Shown one piece after another: positions 52,850 to 61,779 of a stretch of DNA of 64,000 bases. Positions within the stretch are counted from its first letter, which is position 1, and each line of letters opens with the position of its first letter. Under the pieces are notes generated by a model. The model saw only the letters and a list, made by a program, of their open reading frames with translations. It was not told where the DNA came from and did not search any database. Source of the DNA: Marinobacterium iners DSM 11526. Its GTDB lineage: Bacteria; Pseudomonadota; Gammaproteobacteria; Pseudomonadales; Balneatricaceae. The position numbers and the translations under genes are program-made. The DNA is taken from the NCBI RefSeq assembly GCF_900107855.1, contig NZ_FNRJ01000007.1, positions 103,946 to 167,945 of the forward strand, written 5' to 3'.

Positions 52850-55426
52850 ATGCGACCCGACAAATTTACCTCACGACTTCAGGAAGCCCTGTCCGACGCC
52901 CAGTCACTGGCGATCGGCAAGGACCACAACATGGTGGAGCCGATCCACCTGCTGGCTGCCTTTTTGCAGCAGCAGAACGGCTCGGTGGCGCCGCTTTTGC
53001 GTCAGGCCGGTGCCGACCGGATGAGCCTGACCGCCAAGGTAGGCGAAGCACTGGACCGCCTGCCGGTGGTGAGCAGCCCCGATGGCGAGATCCATCTGTC
53101 CCAGAACATGGCGCGCCTGTTCAACCTCACCGACAAGCTGGCGCAGCAGCGTGGCGACCAGTACGTCGCCAGTGAACTGGTGCTGCTGGCGATGCTGGAC
53201 GGCAAGAGTGATGCCGGCAAGGTATTGAAAGACTGCGGCGTGAATCGCCAGTCACTGGAAAACGCCATCAACAACATGCGCGGAGGCGACAGCGTGAACG
53301 ATCCCAACGCGGAAGAGACCCGTCAGGCGCTGGACAAATACTGCATCGACCTGACCGAGCGCGCCGAGTCCGGCAAGCTGGACCCGGTGATCGGCCGTGA
53401 TGACGAGATTCGCCGTACCATTCAGGTGCTGCAGCGCCGCACCAAGAACAACCCGGTGCTGATCGGTGAGCCCGGTGTGGGCAAGACCGCCATCGTTGAA
53501 GGGCTGGCGCAGCGTATCGTCAATGGTGAAGTGCCGGAAGGGCTCAAGCGCAAGAAAGTGCTGTCGCTGGATATGGGATCGCTGATCGCCGGTGCCAAGT
53601 TCCGTGGCGAGTTTGAAGAGCGCCTGAAAGCGGTATTGAACGAACTGTCGAAACAGGAAGGCCAGATCATCCTGTTCATCGACGAGCTGCATACCATGGT
53701 CGGTGCCGGCAAGGGCGAAGGCGCCATGGACGCGGGCAACATGCTCAAGCCCGCGCTGGCGCGTGGCGAGCTGCACTGTGTCGGTGCCACTACCCTGGAC
53801 GAGTATCGTCAGTACGTGGAAAAGGACGCCGCGCTGGAACGCCGCTTCCAGAAGGTGATCGTCGATGAGCCCTCCGAAGAAGACACCATCGCCATCCTGC
53901 GTGGCCTGAAAGAGCGCTACGAAGTACACCACGGCGTCGATATCACCGACTCCGCGATCATCGCTTCCGCCAAGCTGAGTCAGCGTTACATCACCGACCG
54001 CCAGCTGCCGGACAAGGCGATCGACCTGATCGACGAAGCCGCCTCGCGCATCCGCATGGAGATGGACTCCAAGCCGGAAGAGATGGACCGTCTCGACCGT
54101 CGCCTGATCCAGCTGAAGATGGAACGCGAAGCGCTGAAGAAAGAGAAGGACGAAGCCTCGCGCAAGCGTCTGGAAGAGCTTGAGCACAACATCGGCAAGC
54201 TGGAGAAAGAGTACTCCGACTTCGAAGAGGTGTGGAAGGCCGAGAAGGCCAGCCTGCAGGGTTCGCAGCAGATCAAGGAACAGCTTGATCAGGCCCGTGT
54301 CGAAATGGAACAGGCACGCCGCGCCGGTGACCTGGCCAAGATGTCCGAGCTGCAGTATGGCCGCATTCCCGAGCTGGAAAAACAGCTGCAGGCTGCCGAC
54401 AGCACTGAGCAACAGGCGGAAGAGCACAAGCTGCTGCGCAACAAGGTGACTGAAGAGGAAGTGGCCGAAGTGGTTGCCCGCTGGACCGGCATACCGGTCA
54501 GCAAGATGCTGGAAGGCGAGCGCGAAAAGCTGCTGCGTATGGAAGATGCCCTGCACCAGCGCGTGGTGGGGCAGAGCGAAGCGGTGGTGGCTGTGTCCAA
54601 CGCCGTGCGCCGTTCCCGTGCCGGCCTGTCTGACCCCAACCGCCCCAACGGCTCCTTCCTGTTCCTCGGCCCGACCGGTGTCGGCAAGACCGAACTGTGC
54701 AAGGCGCTGGCCAGCTTCCTGTTCGATACCGAAGACGCCATGGTGCGAATCGATATGTCCGAGTTCATGGAGAAGCACTCCGTGGCGCGCCTGATCGGTG
54801 CGCCTCCGGGCTATGTCGGTTATGAAGAGGGCGGCTACCTGACCGAAGCGGTGCGCCGCAAACCGTACTCCGTGCTGCTGCTGGACGAAGTGGAGAAGGC
54901 GCACCCGGATGTGTTCAACATCCTGCTGCAGGTGCTGGAAGATGGCCGCCTGACCGATGGCCAGGGCCGCACCGTGGACTTCCGCAATACCATCGTGGTG
55001 ATGACCTCTAACCTGGGCTCTGACCTGATCCAGAACTACAGCGATGACGACGACTACAACCTGATGAAACAGGCGGTAATGGAGTCTGTGGGTACTCACT
55101 TCCGCCCCGAAGTGATCAACCGCATCGACGAGGTGGTGGTATTCCACAGCCTGCGCAAGGAACAGGTGGCCGGTATCGCCGAGATCCAGCTGGACCGTCT
55201 GCGCAAGCGCCTGGCCGAGCGCGAGCTGAGCATCACCTTCACCAGCACCGCCATGGACAAGCTGGTGGATGTGGGCTTCGAGCCGATCTACGGCGCCCGT
55301 CCGCTGAAGCGGGCGATCCAGCAGTGGATCGAAAACCCGCTGGCGCAGAGGCTGCTGGCCGGCGAGTACGAGCCCGGTCGCAAGATCGCGGTGGATGTGG
55401 AGGCCGGAGAGTTTACCTTCAGGTAA
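52850..55426 (+). CDS. clpB: Disaggregase ClpB
   Basis: ClpB (858 residues) is the Hsp100 disaggregase that works with DnaK. An N domain, two AAA+ modules with Walker A GEPGVGKT at 206-213 and GPTGVGKT at 607-614, and the coiled-coil middle domain (about residues 410-520) are all present. The start is ATG after AGGAGA. It marks the end of the conserved core; the cassette array begins downstream. Confidence 0.98.
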   Translation: MRPDKFTSRLQEALSDAQSLAIGKDHNMVEPIHLLAAFLQQQNGSVAPLLRQAGADRMSLTAKVGEALDRLPVVSSPDGEIHLSQNMARLFNLTDKLAQQRGDQYVASELVLLAMLDGKSDAGKVLKDCGVNRQSLENAINNMRGGDSVNDPNAEETRQALDKYCIDLTERAESGKLDPVIGRDDEIRRTIQVLQRRTKNNPVLIGEPGVGKTAIVEGLAQRIVNGEVPEGLKRKKVLSLDMGSLIAGAKFRGEFEERLKAVLNELSKQEGQIILFIDELHTMVGAGKGEGAMDAGNMLKPALARGELHCVGATTLDEYRQYVEKDAALERRFQKVIVDEPSEEDTIAILRGLKERYEVHHGVDITDSAIIASAKLSQRYITDRQLPDKAIDLIDEAASRIRMEMDSKPEEMDRLDRRLIQLKMEREALKKEKDEASRKRLEELEHNIGKLEKEYSDFEEVWKAEKASLQGSQQIKEQLDQARVEMEQARRAGDLAKMSELQYGRIPELEKQLQAADSTEQQAEEHKLLRNKVTEEEVAEVVARWTGIPVSKMLEGEREKLLRMEDALHQRVVGQSEAVVAVSNAVRRSRAGLSDPNRPNGSFLFLGPTGVGKTELCKALASFLFDTEDAMVRIDMSEFMEKHSVARLIGAPPGYVGYEEGGYLTEAVRRKPYSVLLLDEVEKAHPDVFNILLQVLEDGRLTDGQGRTVDFRNTIVVMTSNLGSDLIQNYSDDDDYNLMKQAVMESVGTHFRPEVINRIDEVVVFHSLRKEQVAGIAEIQLDRLRKRLAERELSITFTSTAMDKLVDVGFEPIYGARPLKRAIQQWIENPLAQRLLAGEYEPGRKIAVDVEAGEFTFR

Positions 55427-55458
55427 TCTCAGGTTGTCACACCATGTTGGGAGCAAAG

Positions 55459-55486
55459 GCCTGCCGAGCGATCGGTGGGCTTTTTT
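55459..55486 (+). terminator. Terminator of clpB
   Basis: GCCTGCCG and CGGTGGGC pair (with G-T pairs) around AGCGAT and are followed by six T. Confidence 0.75.
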
Positions 55487-55581
55487 GCTTTTCGGGTACT
55501 GAAACTGGTAGTGAACCGATGCACGGCTACCCAGGAGAGGAAGTGCAGAGCCAGGGTGATAGATTTTTTACTTTGGTTGGG

Positions 55582-55610
55582 TGGTCAGTTCAGACTGTGC
55601 TGGCTATAGT
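55582..55610 (+). promoter_or_regulatory. Possible cassette-array promoter (Pc-like)
   Basis: TGGTCA, a 17-base spacer and TATAGT lie on the + strand between clpB and the first cassette genes. In integrons a Pc promoter sits at the integrase side and reads into the array; this one is correctly placed, but no integrase is present. Confidence 0.4.
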
Positions 55611-55690
55611 GTTGTTAATGGATGACAGGGAGTACCGTGCAGATCAGCGCAGCACGGCGGCGTTCAGCACGTAATGAAGGAGTATCAGGT

Positions 55691-55867
55691 ATGACCAAAC
55701 CTCACCAAGTTTTTCCTCTGATCCCTTCCCGGCTGCCGTTGATGATGCTATCTGCTGAGTGGCCCTCTGTCGAACGGGTATACCTTTTTGTCAGTTCAAC
55801 GAAAAAAAAACCTTATCTATCAGTTGGTTATGTGATGGATGAAGGAATTAAAAGGTATACCCGCTAA
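55691..55867 (+). CDS. Small unrecognised protein before the array
   Basis: An open frame of 58 residues starting MTKPHQVFPLIPSRLPLMM, with AAGGAG eight bases before its ATG, which argues it is real. No family recognised; no membrane helix or signal peptide is clear. No attC follows it; instead two inverted repeats do. It may be an old cassette that lost its attC or a resident gene. Confidence 0.45.
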   Translation: MTKPHQVFPLIPSRLPLMMLSAEWPSVERVYLFVSSTKKKPYLSVGYVMDEGIKRYTR

Positions 55868-55873
55868 TAATTA

Positions 55874-55893
55874 TTATGAGGTTTACCTCATAA
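55874..55893. promoter_or_regulatory. 20-base palindrome upstream of first cassette gene
   Basis: TTATGAGGT and ACCTCATAA face each other across two bases, a typical dimeric operator layout. A second, weaker repeat, TAGGCT and AGCCTA with a T-rich interior, follows at 55895-55919 and could act as a weak terminator. Confidence 0.45.
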
Positions 55894-55948
55894 ATAGGCT
55901 GTTATGTTTTTTTAGCCTAATCATCCATTAACTCGAAGGAGTGAAGAA

Positions 55949-56446
55949 ATGAATACGTTGTTTAAACTCATATTTGTTATTTTCCTTTCGGTAGTATCAT
56001 TAATGGCTTCTGCTATAGAAAGGCAGCAAGCTCAAAACTGGTGTTGGGCAGCTTCAGTACAAGATGTAATGGCTCAAGCTGGCTTTTATCAAACACAGCC
56101 GCAAATCGCCGCTCGTTTAGATGGGTGGCCAAGAGATAGACCTGCATATACTCAAGAGCTTGTACTTTTATTAAGATCATATGGGTTCCGCGCATGGCAA
56201 GCGGGGCGCCCTGGATCACCGCAAGAGCTTTATGGCTCGTTAAGCAGTGGTTGGAAATTAATCGCATTTGTGAGGCCATCAAATGGCGCAGTCGGCCACT
56301 TCATAGTTTTACAGGGCATTGATCCAATATCGAGAGGTATTATTGTGTCCGATCCATGGACTGGGCAAACATATGTAAACTCTTTGCAGCAGTTGTATCA
56401 AGGCTGGCGCTGGGGTGATTCTGTTGTTGTCGGTACGCCCGGATAA
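55949..56446 (+). CDS. Secreted papain-fold cysteine peptidase, AvrRpt2-like
   Basis: A protein of 165 residues with a signal peptide at about residues 1-22. The mature part starts with QNWCWAASVQDVMA, the papain-like active Cys32; His117 in GAVGHFIVLQG and Asp135 in SDPWTG complete a likely triad. The pattern matches the papain-like C39/AvrRpt2 family (substrates unknown). Ribosome site AAGGAG precedes the ATG. It is followed by the first attC, so it is cassette 1. A toxin or bacteriocin-processing role is inference. Confidence 0.75.
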   Translation: MNTLFKLIFVIFLSVVSLMASAIERQQAQNWCWAASVQDVMAQAGFYQTQPQIAARLDGWPRDRPAYTQELVLLLRSYGFRAWQAGRPGSPQELYGSLSSGWKLIAFVRPSNGAVGHFIVLQGIDPISRGIIVSDPWTGQTYVNSLQQLYQGWRWGDSVVVGTPG

Positions 56447-56451
56447 ATAAA

Positions 56452-56529
56452 ATATAACAAACGCTTGCACCGGAACAATTTTCCGTTGCTTCCGCAACTA
56501 CAAGTTGTCCGGTGAAGCGGGCGTTAGAA
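56452..56529 (+). repeat. attC 1
   Basis: R'' ATATAAC at the left, R' GTTAGAA at the right, with CACCGG-A-ACAA pairing TTGT-CCGGTG and one extrahelical A, as in folded attC sites. Confidence 0.88.
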
Positions 56530-56544
56530 CTTAAGGAGAGATAG

Positions 56545-57393
56545 GTGTCAGATCAAAAAGAAAAATATGACAAACCCTTGCTAACGTTGCGAAATGCTCG
56601 TGATGTAATAGTGATATGTTTGATTGGGGTTGTAACTTGGAAGTTGATCAACTCTGACATATCAATCTCTATCAAAGAGTTCACGTTCACCGACTTACTA
56701 TCGATATTTGTTTCATTCTTTGCAATCGCCTTATCTATAGCCTTTTACTTTAAGGCAACAGATACGAGCAATCGTTTTTACGACAACTCCTATAAGTTCA
56801 CTAAAGAGATATCTGAAATATTGGGACGCATTGAGGCCGGATTCGGAGAAAAACTAAAACATATAGATGAAGGTTATGCAGGAATTAGAGATCGATTTGA
56901 CCAGCTTCCCTTTGATGCAAATAAGGCAAAGGAAGAGATTGAGGCGGAGAAAAAAGAAATAGAAAAGAAAAAGAAAGAGCAAAATAACCTTCTTGAGAGT
57001 TTGGCTCAGAAAGCGCAACTGGCCGAGGCTGAAAAAGAAGATCTCTTTAATAAAATGGAAAAAACGAATAAAGAGCTCGAATCAGCAAAGAGTGATCTCA
57101 GGCGAATGCAGAGAAACATGATGAAGCATGAGCGTCTTAAACTTAATATTGACCCTGAAAGAAAGCGACGAGTAATGGAATACCTAGTAGATAGAATTAG
57201 CGAAGAAATACCTCCTGGCTGGGAAAGGACGCCTAGAGCTAGCATGTTAATAGAGATTTTCGACAACATCCGGGACGATTTACACCCCGAAGCAATTGAA
57301 GATTTAGAGCATGTTGGCATGATTGATGATGACGGGCAGTTGAATCGTCGTGGAGTCGAAGGGTTACTCTTCAAACTGAGAAAGAGTGCGTAA
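56545..57393 (+). CDS. Membrane-anchored coiled-coil protein, cassette 2
   Basis: A protein of 282 residues, not recognised. Two hydrophobic helices occupy about residues 20-35 and 50-69, followed by a long Glu/Lys-rich coiled coil (about 127-196) and a C-terminal domain of roughly 85 residues (RKRRVMEYLVDRISEEIPPGW). The layout is that of an inner-membrane sensor or scaffold. The start is GTG after AAGGAG. Base composition is AT-rich. Any link to defence is inference. Confidence 0.75.
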   Translation: MSDQKEKYDKPLLTLRNARDVIVICLIGVVTWKLINSDISISIKEFTFTDLLSIFVSFFAIALSIAFYFKATDTSNRFYDNSYKFTKEISEILGRIEAGFGEKLKHIDEGYAGIRDRFDQLPFDANKAKEEIEAEKKEIEKKKKEQNNLLESLAQKAQLAEAEKEDLFNKMEKTNKELESAKSDLRRMQRNMMKHERLKLNIDPERKRRVMEYLVDRISEEIPPGWERTPRASMLIEIFDNIRDDLHPEAIEDLEHVGMIDDDGQLNRRGVEGLLFKLRKSA

Positions 57394-57395
57394 AG

Positions 57396-57456
57396 TTCTA
57401 ACAAACGCGTCAATTAGGACGCTCGCAAGCTCGCGCCTATTACGCGGGCGTTAAAT
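57396..57456 (+). repeat. attC 2
   Basis: R'' TTCTAAC immediately after the stop; R' GTTAAAT at the right; GGCGCGAGC-like arms pair between. Short form, about 61 bases. Confidence 0.82.
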
Positions 57457-57469
57457 TGCAAGGAGAGTT

Positions 57470-58186
57470 ATGAGTCAAACCGAAGTGCTCGCAATATGGG
57501 GTGCGGTGACCGGGACAATAGGCACCGTTGCTGGCCTATTAGGGCTTTGGCTGAGATTTAGGCAACACGGTTTGGATAAGGCCAAACTGCTGTGTGAGTC
57601 ATCTTTTGGTTTTGACTCGCCAAGTCGGACGTTGCACAAATTAACTGTACGCTCCATCGGTAGAAGACCAGTTTCAATTGATAATATTAAATACTTCATT
57701 ACGCCAAGAGATTGGAAGCAAAGGCTTATCAAGTCTTGGCACCACAAGAAAGGACGCTGGCTTTGGCATCAAGAGCCGAAACAAAAAATAAAACTTGGTG
57801 AAGGTGAAAAAACGGAAATTGGTATTTCACTTCCAAATGGTATAGCCATCACTGAGATATATAAAGTTGAAGTAGTAGATCAGGCCGGTAAGGCTTGGCC
57901 TGTTAATTGGGAAACAAGCTCAAGACTACAAAAGGTAGCAACTCAGGAAACATTGGACGAACTTGCTAAGGAAAATGACAAGCGAGTAGTTAGTGCTACA
58001 GGCTATCGACTCGGTGAAAAATATTTCTTAGAGACAAAGTTCAACACAAAACCAAGCCGTTCAGGCACTCCTTGTGGAAGAAGCTTCTGGTTTCTCGACA
58101 CAAAGAAATATCAAGAAAAACTACAGAGCATAAAAGATATCCAGTTTGATCAGTTCTTATCTGGTGATATTGAAGAACTGAGTTAG
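57470..58186 (+). CDS. Unrecognised protein with one N-terminal membrane helix, cassette 3
   Basis: A protein of 238 residues. A hydrophobic segment (about residues 8-27, AIWGAVTGTIGTVAGLLGLW) anchors it, and the remainder is a soluble domain rich in Lys with a beta-strand pattern around residues 50-150. No family recognised. AAGGAG lies seven bases before the ATG. Confidence 0.72.
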   Translation: MSQTEVLAIWGAVTGTIGTVAGLLGLWLRFRQHGLDKAKLLCESSFGFDSPSRTLHKLTVRSIGRRPVSIDNIKYFITPRDWKQRLIKSWHHKKGRWLWHQEPKQKIKLGEGEKTEIGISLPNGIAITEIYKVEVVDQAGKAWPVNWETSSRLQKVATQETLDELAKENDKRVVSATGYRLGEKYFLETKFNTKPSRSGTPCGRSFWFLDTKKYQEKLQSIKDIQFDQFLSGDIEELS

Positions 58187-58188
58187 CA

Positions 58189-58257
58189 ATTTAACAAACA
58201 GCTGCAGTGGATCAGTTTTCGCTGCGCAAAAACTGTCCGCTGAGCCGGGCGTTACGT
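58189..58257 (+). repeat. attC 3
   Basis: R'' ATTTAAC matches RYYYAAC exactly; R' GTTACGT at the right; GGATCAGTTTT and AAAACTGTCC form the stem. Confidence 0.85.
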
Positions 58258-58283
58258 GTCATCACATTGAGGAGTTTTAATTA

Positions 58284-59159
58284 ATGCAAATTGGAGCAGC
58301 AGCAATCGCGAAAATTGCTGAAATGATATGTGGTGATCAACCATTTCAATTCTTTCCATATCGAAGTTCGTCTTACCTTACGCGATTTTTTGTCGATTTA
58401 GACCTTGATTATGTCCATGATGGATCAACTAGGCGAGTCTGGGTTAGGGAAGTTCTTGACGAACTCAATAGGAGGCAATCTCCAGACAATATGCCATCAC
58501 CAGAAATGGTTAAGGTAATTGAGTATCTATTACATCCAGATCACTTTCTATTTGATGATAAAGTTGACCGTGACAAGGCTTTAGAAGCTGTTACTTCATC
58601 GCTAAAAACAAATGACTTAACAATTTCTGTTCAGGCGAACGGAACAGTTCGGTTACTTCCTGCGAATGGTGAGTTTGTATCAACCTCTTTTGAAGAAATT
58701 CCAACCGAGCGAGTAATTACGTTTAAACCTAGTGTATTTCAAGTTCCTGCTAAAAAGTTAAACGAAAAACTAATTTCCGTGATGATGCCATTTAATGCGG
58801 GATTTAATGGCACTTACTCAGCAATAACTAGGGTAGCGGATTATATGAGTTTGGAATGCAAGCGAGCTGATGATATTTGGGACAATTCGACGTTTATACA
58901 AGATATCTTTGATTTGATATTTTGTTCTAAGGTTGTGGTGGTTGATTTCACCGGTAAAAACCCAAATGTCATGTATGAAACAGGAATCGCTCATACTCTT
59001 GGTAAAACGGTTATTCCAATTACTCAGTCCCTTGACGATATACCTTCTGACTTAGGGCATCATAGGGCACTAAAATACTATCCAAATGAAGAAGGTTTAA
59101 GGAATCTAAGTAATGAGCTTTATAAACGCCTTCAAGTTATCTATAAGCAAAACACGTAA
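58284..59159 (+). CDS. TIR/deoxyribosyltransferase-like domain protein, cassette 4
   Basis: A protein of 291 residues in two parts. The C-terminal half has SVMMPFNAGF (about 165-174) and DFTGKNPNVMYETGIAH (221-237), then DIPSDLGHHRALKY. That pattern is shared by nucleoside 2-deoxyribosyltransferase- and TIR-like domains; Glu232 is in the position of their catalytic Glu. The N-terminal half (FQFFPYRSSSYLTRFF) weakly resembles AbiJ-type N-terminal domains. The organisation (sensor plus nucleotide-degrading domain) suggests abortive infection, but NAD cleavage is not shown. The ribosome site is GAGGAG. Confidence 0.75.
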   Translation: MQIGAAAIAKIAEMICGDQPFQFFPYRSSSYLTRFFVDLDLDYVHDGSTRRVWVREVLDELNRRQSPDNMPSPEMVKVIEYLLHPDHFLFDDKVDRDKALEAVTSSLKTNDLTISVQANGTVRLLPANGEFVSTSFEEIPTERVITFKPSVFQVPAKKLNEKLISVMMPFNAGFNGTYSAITRVADYMSLECKRADDIWDNSTFIQDIFDLIFCSKVVVVDFTGKNPNVMYETGIAHTLGKTVIPITQSLDDIPSDLGHHRALKYYPNEEGLRNLSNELYKRLQVIYKQNT

Positions 59160-59225
59160 CAAGCGCATGTTGTCGGACTGGTTTTCCGCTGCGCTCCAAA
59201 CCAGCCGCAAATGCGGGCGTTAGGC
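59154..59225 (+). repeat. attC 4
   Basis: R'' ACGTAAC overlaps the stop codon of cassette 4; R' GTTAGGC matches GTTRRRY exactly. GGACTGGTTTTCC and AAACCAGCC pair. Similar to attC 8 in its outer arms (AAGCGCATGTTG, AAATGCGGGCG). Confidence 0.88.
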
Positions 59226-59254
59226 TTTCAAAAAATAAACGATGGAGAAAAGAA

Positions 59255-59713
59255 ATGACAACTGATGAAAAGAATGATGATGTTCAGGTCTCTGTTGAAG
59301 GACCAAAGCAGATTGGTAAAGCCAACCATCACACCAGAGCTGCGAGCATTACTCTTACAACATACGTCCCACAGGTTGCTAATGTTAAATGGGTTCGTGC
59401 ATACATACGTAATCTTCCATGGGGGCAAGGGCAATGCACTCTAGGTAGTTCAGCATGGGTTCAAGCACCGCTTGATGGCCGCGAGCCCATGGGGTGGTGT
59501 AGAGCTGAGGGTCGTGGCCAAGGAACAACAGAACATGCTCGTTGGGTCAAGGTTCAGTTTTACAGCTGGAGCCACTGTAATAGCAGGGAAGCTAAATTGG
59601 AGGTTGGTTATTCAATGCCCAAGTCTCTTGGTGAAGAGAAAGAAATTGTTGAAATAGCAGAATCTCTTTGGCAAGAACCTAGCCTTGGCTATACCGAAGA
59701 TAAAGAAGCCTAA
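59255..59713 (+). CDS. Unrecognised soluble protein, cassette 5
   Basis: A protein of 152 residues, rich in Trp and with three Cys. The central region (VKWVRAYIRNLPWGQGQC, WVKVQFYSWSHC) suggests a beta-rich fold. No signal or membrane segment. No family recognised. ATGGAG upstream supports the start. Confidence 0.7.
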   Translation: MTTDEKNDDVQVSVEGPKQIGKANHHTRAASITLTTYVPQVANVKWVRAYIRNLPWGQGQCTLGSSAWVQAPLDGREPMGWCRAEGRGQGTTEHARWVKVQFYSWSHCNSREAKLEVGYSMPKSLGEEKEIVEIAESLWQEPSLGYTEDKEA

Positions 59714-59801
59714 CAAGGCAAATTCACTCGGACTGCCAAAAGCTGCGCCGCTCGTTCCTCGCTTCGCAGCTTTTGGCACCCGGTGATTTGCGGCGTTAGC
59801 C
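59708..59801 (+). repeat. attC 5
   Basis: R'' GCCTAAC overlaps the stop; R' GTTAGCC. Long form (94 bases) with a central GCTCGTTCCTCGC loop; nearly the same end sequences as attC 6. Confidence 0.85.
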
Positions 59802-59825
59802 AATACTAAAGGAAGGAGAGCAAGA

Positions 59826-60470
59826 ATGGTAAGTCGAATTGTGGCCCTATTGATGATGATTGCAACCATATCAGGATGTTATCAAGCGCAAACATACATG
59901 ACTCGTCCAGATCCGGTAACAGGAATTAATGTCTACACATCAGATGGAGGTAAAATACCAGGTACGTGGGTCTATGTTATAGATGATTCTGTCACCTCCG
60001 CTTCACGCCAAATAAAGGCATCTTCTCACGCATGTAGTCTCCATACCTATCCCGTAAACGCTGGAGATTCTCTTTCATCCTCAGTTAGCAATGCTATGGA
60101 GCAAATATTTGAAAACACTTTACCTCGAAAGGCTCTTCCAACATCAAGTTCGGCTGTTGAAGAAGGGCTGTCTGGTGCTGCCATCATCAAGTTAGATGAA
60201 TTTTATCCAAAATTTAACTGTTCAATTGGGCAAATCGAAGGATATTGCACAGCTAATACTGATTTGTCGTTAACAGTAACGTTGGTGCACTACCCAGAAG
60301 GTAAGAGAAAATACGTTCATGCTAGCTCCCAGCGCAGTGCAGATGGAAGTTCGGGTCAAATGTGCGCTGCTGTAAGCAACGTTATAGCGGCTTCTGTTAA
60401 GAAAACAACAAAAGATGTATTAGAACGAATAGGTGAAAAAATATCGTTGGTAAATATGTCTAGCAAGTAA
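59826..60470 (+). CDS. Putative lipoprotein, cassette 6
   Basis: A protein of 214 residues with a lipoprotein signal; the lipobox ISGC puts the lipidated Cys at residue 18. Pairs of Cys (SHACSLHTY, FNCSIGQIEGYC, GQMCAA) could be disulfides. No family recognised. Probably outer membrane by default. AAGGAAGGAG precedes the ATG. Confidence 0.72.
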   Translation: MVSRIVALLMMIATISGCYQAQTYMTRPDPVTGINVYTSDGGKIPGTWVYVIDDSVTSASRQIKASSHACSLHTYPVNAGDSLSSSVSNAMEQIFENTLPRKALPTSSSAVEEGLSGAAIIKLDEFYPKFNCSIGQIEGYCTANTDLSLTVTLVHYPEGKRKYVHASSQRSADGSSGQMCAAVSNVIAASVKKTTKDVLERIGEKISLVNMSSK

Positions 60471-60474
60471 TTAT

Positions 60475-60568
60475 GGCTAACAAAGCAAATGCACTCGGAC
60501 GGTAAAAATCGCCGCTCCTCGTTCCTCGTCGTTCTGCTTTTTACCGCCGGTGATTTGCGCCGTTATAC
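60475..60568 (+). repeat. attC 6
   Basis: R'' GGCTAAC; R' GTTATAC (one mismatch to GTTRRRY). 94 bases, closely similar to attC 5, with outer arms CAAATGCACTCGG and CCGGTGATTTG. Confidence 0.85.
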
Positions 60569-60581
60569 GTAAAGGAAGAAC

Positions 60582-61187
60582 ATGAGCACAATCGGAATTC
60601 TCGCATACGGATCTCTAATTGAAGACCCAGGTATTGAACTGGAACCTTTAATATTCGAAAGAAAAGAAGGTATACAAACTCCATTTAATATTGAATTTGC
60701 ACGGACTAGTTCTTCCCGTGGTGGAGCACCAACGGTTGTTCCGGTTGAGAATATCGGTTCACCGGTGTCTGCCGTAATACTTATGTTATCAAACGATCTA
60801 GATGTAGATGCTGCTAAAGACCTTCTCTGGCGACGAGAAACACGGAACGAAAAATCTAAAAAGCATTATTCTAATCCAGTTAATCCAACTGTGAATCAGG
60901 TAGTGGTGGAAGAAGTAAGAGATTTCCATGGTGTCGATCTAGTACTATTCACTAAGATTGGTGCGAACATTGACGCTCCAACAGCTGTTAAGCTCGCTAC
61001 CCTAGCAATAGAAAGTGCTCGAGGAGGTGCGGGTGCAGATAGGAAGGATGGAATAAGCTATCTAATTTCCTTGAAGCGGCAAAATATATCTACCCCATTA
61101 ATGCATAGTTATGAAAGTACAATATTGCAGAGGCTTGGAGTAAAAACATTAGAAGAGGCGTATGAAGCTGCACGCCAAAACGTATAA
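60582..61187 (+). CDS. Gamma-glutamylcyclotransferase-like protein, cassette 7 gene 1
   Basis: A protein of 201 residues. The N-terminus MSTIGILAYGSLIEDPG has the YGSL turn of the GGCT/BtrG fold, which binds the gamma-glutamyl substrate. A likely catalytic Glu is in RRETR (about residue 88). Such enzymes release 5-oxoproline from gamma-glutamyl compounds; the real substrate is unknown. No attC separates it from the next gene. AAGGAAG lies before the ATG. Confidence 0.7.
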   Translation: MSTIGILAYGSLIEDPGIELEPLIFERKEGIQTPFNIEFARTSSSRGGAPTVVPVENIGSPVSAVILMLSNDLDVDAAKDLLWRRETRNEKSKKHYSNPVNPTVNQVVVEEVRDFHGVDLVLFTKIGANIDAPTAVKLATLAIESARGGAGADRKDGISYLISLKRQNISTPLMHSYESTILQRLGVKTLEEAYEAARQNV

Positions 61188-61221
61188 TTAGCTGTTATGA
61201 TTTACAGAATGTGAGTTCGGT

Positions 61222-61686
61222 ATGAAGTTTATTCGCGACAAAAGAATAATGTCAGTACTTCTTAATGAAGCACGGTATTTGACAGGGATATTCGGTGGAT
61301 TTAATCTGGCATCTATGGCCATTATGGCTAGTAGAGATTTAAATTTATGGGTTGGGGTTAGTCTGTTTGTGACAGCAATGTCAACCTTGCTTCTCATATT
61401 TTCAACTTATTTGATAGCTGCGATGTCTGGAGTGAATGAGTTAAAAGATCACCCAGAGCTAATCGATGATAATGGCCATAGGATTATCGATGATATTGAT
61501 AAGGAATCATTTTCCTCTATAAGTGTCATTTGGGGATTTGGTGTATTTAGTTTTGTTCTAAGTATATTTACACTGTGCATTAGTATAGGTTGGACGGCTG
61601 TGCTAGGTTTTATATCAGCCGTATTGATAATATTATTTATTTTTAAATATGAAGATAAGATTTATAGCAAGTATTTTGAATCATAA
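61222..61686 (+). CDS. Four-helix membrane protein, cassette 7 gene 2
   Basis: A protein of 154 residues with hydrophobic helices near residues 18-36, 42-68, 100-124 and 126-143. No family recognised. The gap to the cyclotransferase-like gene is only 34 bases and no attC lies between; either both travel as one cassette or an attC was lost. The ribosome site is weak. Confidence 0.68.
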   Translation: MKFIRDKRIMSVLLNEARYLTGIFGGFNLASMAIMASRDLNLWVGVSLFVTAMSTLLLIFSTYLIAAMSGVNELKDHPELIDDNGHRIIDDIDKESFSSISVIWGFGVFSFVLSIFTLCISIGWTAVLGFISAVLIILFIFKYEDKIYSKYFES

Positions 61687-61766
61687 CAAGGCGTTCAAAA
61701 TCAGTCGCTGCGCTCCTTGGGACCTCCAAAGCTACGCTTTTCCGGCCCTTTAACGCGGCGTTAAAA
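61681..61766 (+). repeat. attC 7
   Basis: R'' TCATAAC overlapping the stop; R' GTTAAAA; CGCTGCGCTCCTTGGG and CAAAGCTACGCTTTTCC fill the stem region. About 86 bases. Confidence 0.82.
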
Positions 61767-61779
61767 GTTAAGGATGACT

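Noticed and set aside
53252..55456. A 734-codon open frame on the - strand over clpB
   Set aside because: It is a shadow of the GC-rich clpB coding sequence; no family features and no ribosome site.
55519..55674. A 51-codon frame with a hydrophobic stretch after clpB
   Set aside because: No ribosome site, overlaps the proposed promoter and GTTCAGC site, no family recognised.
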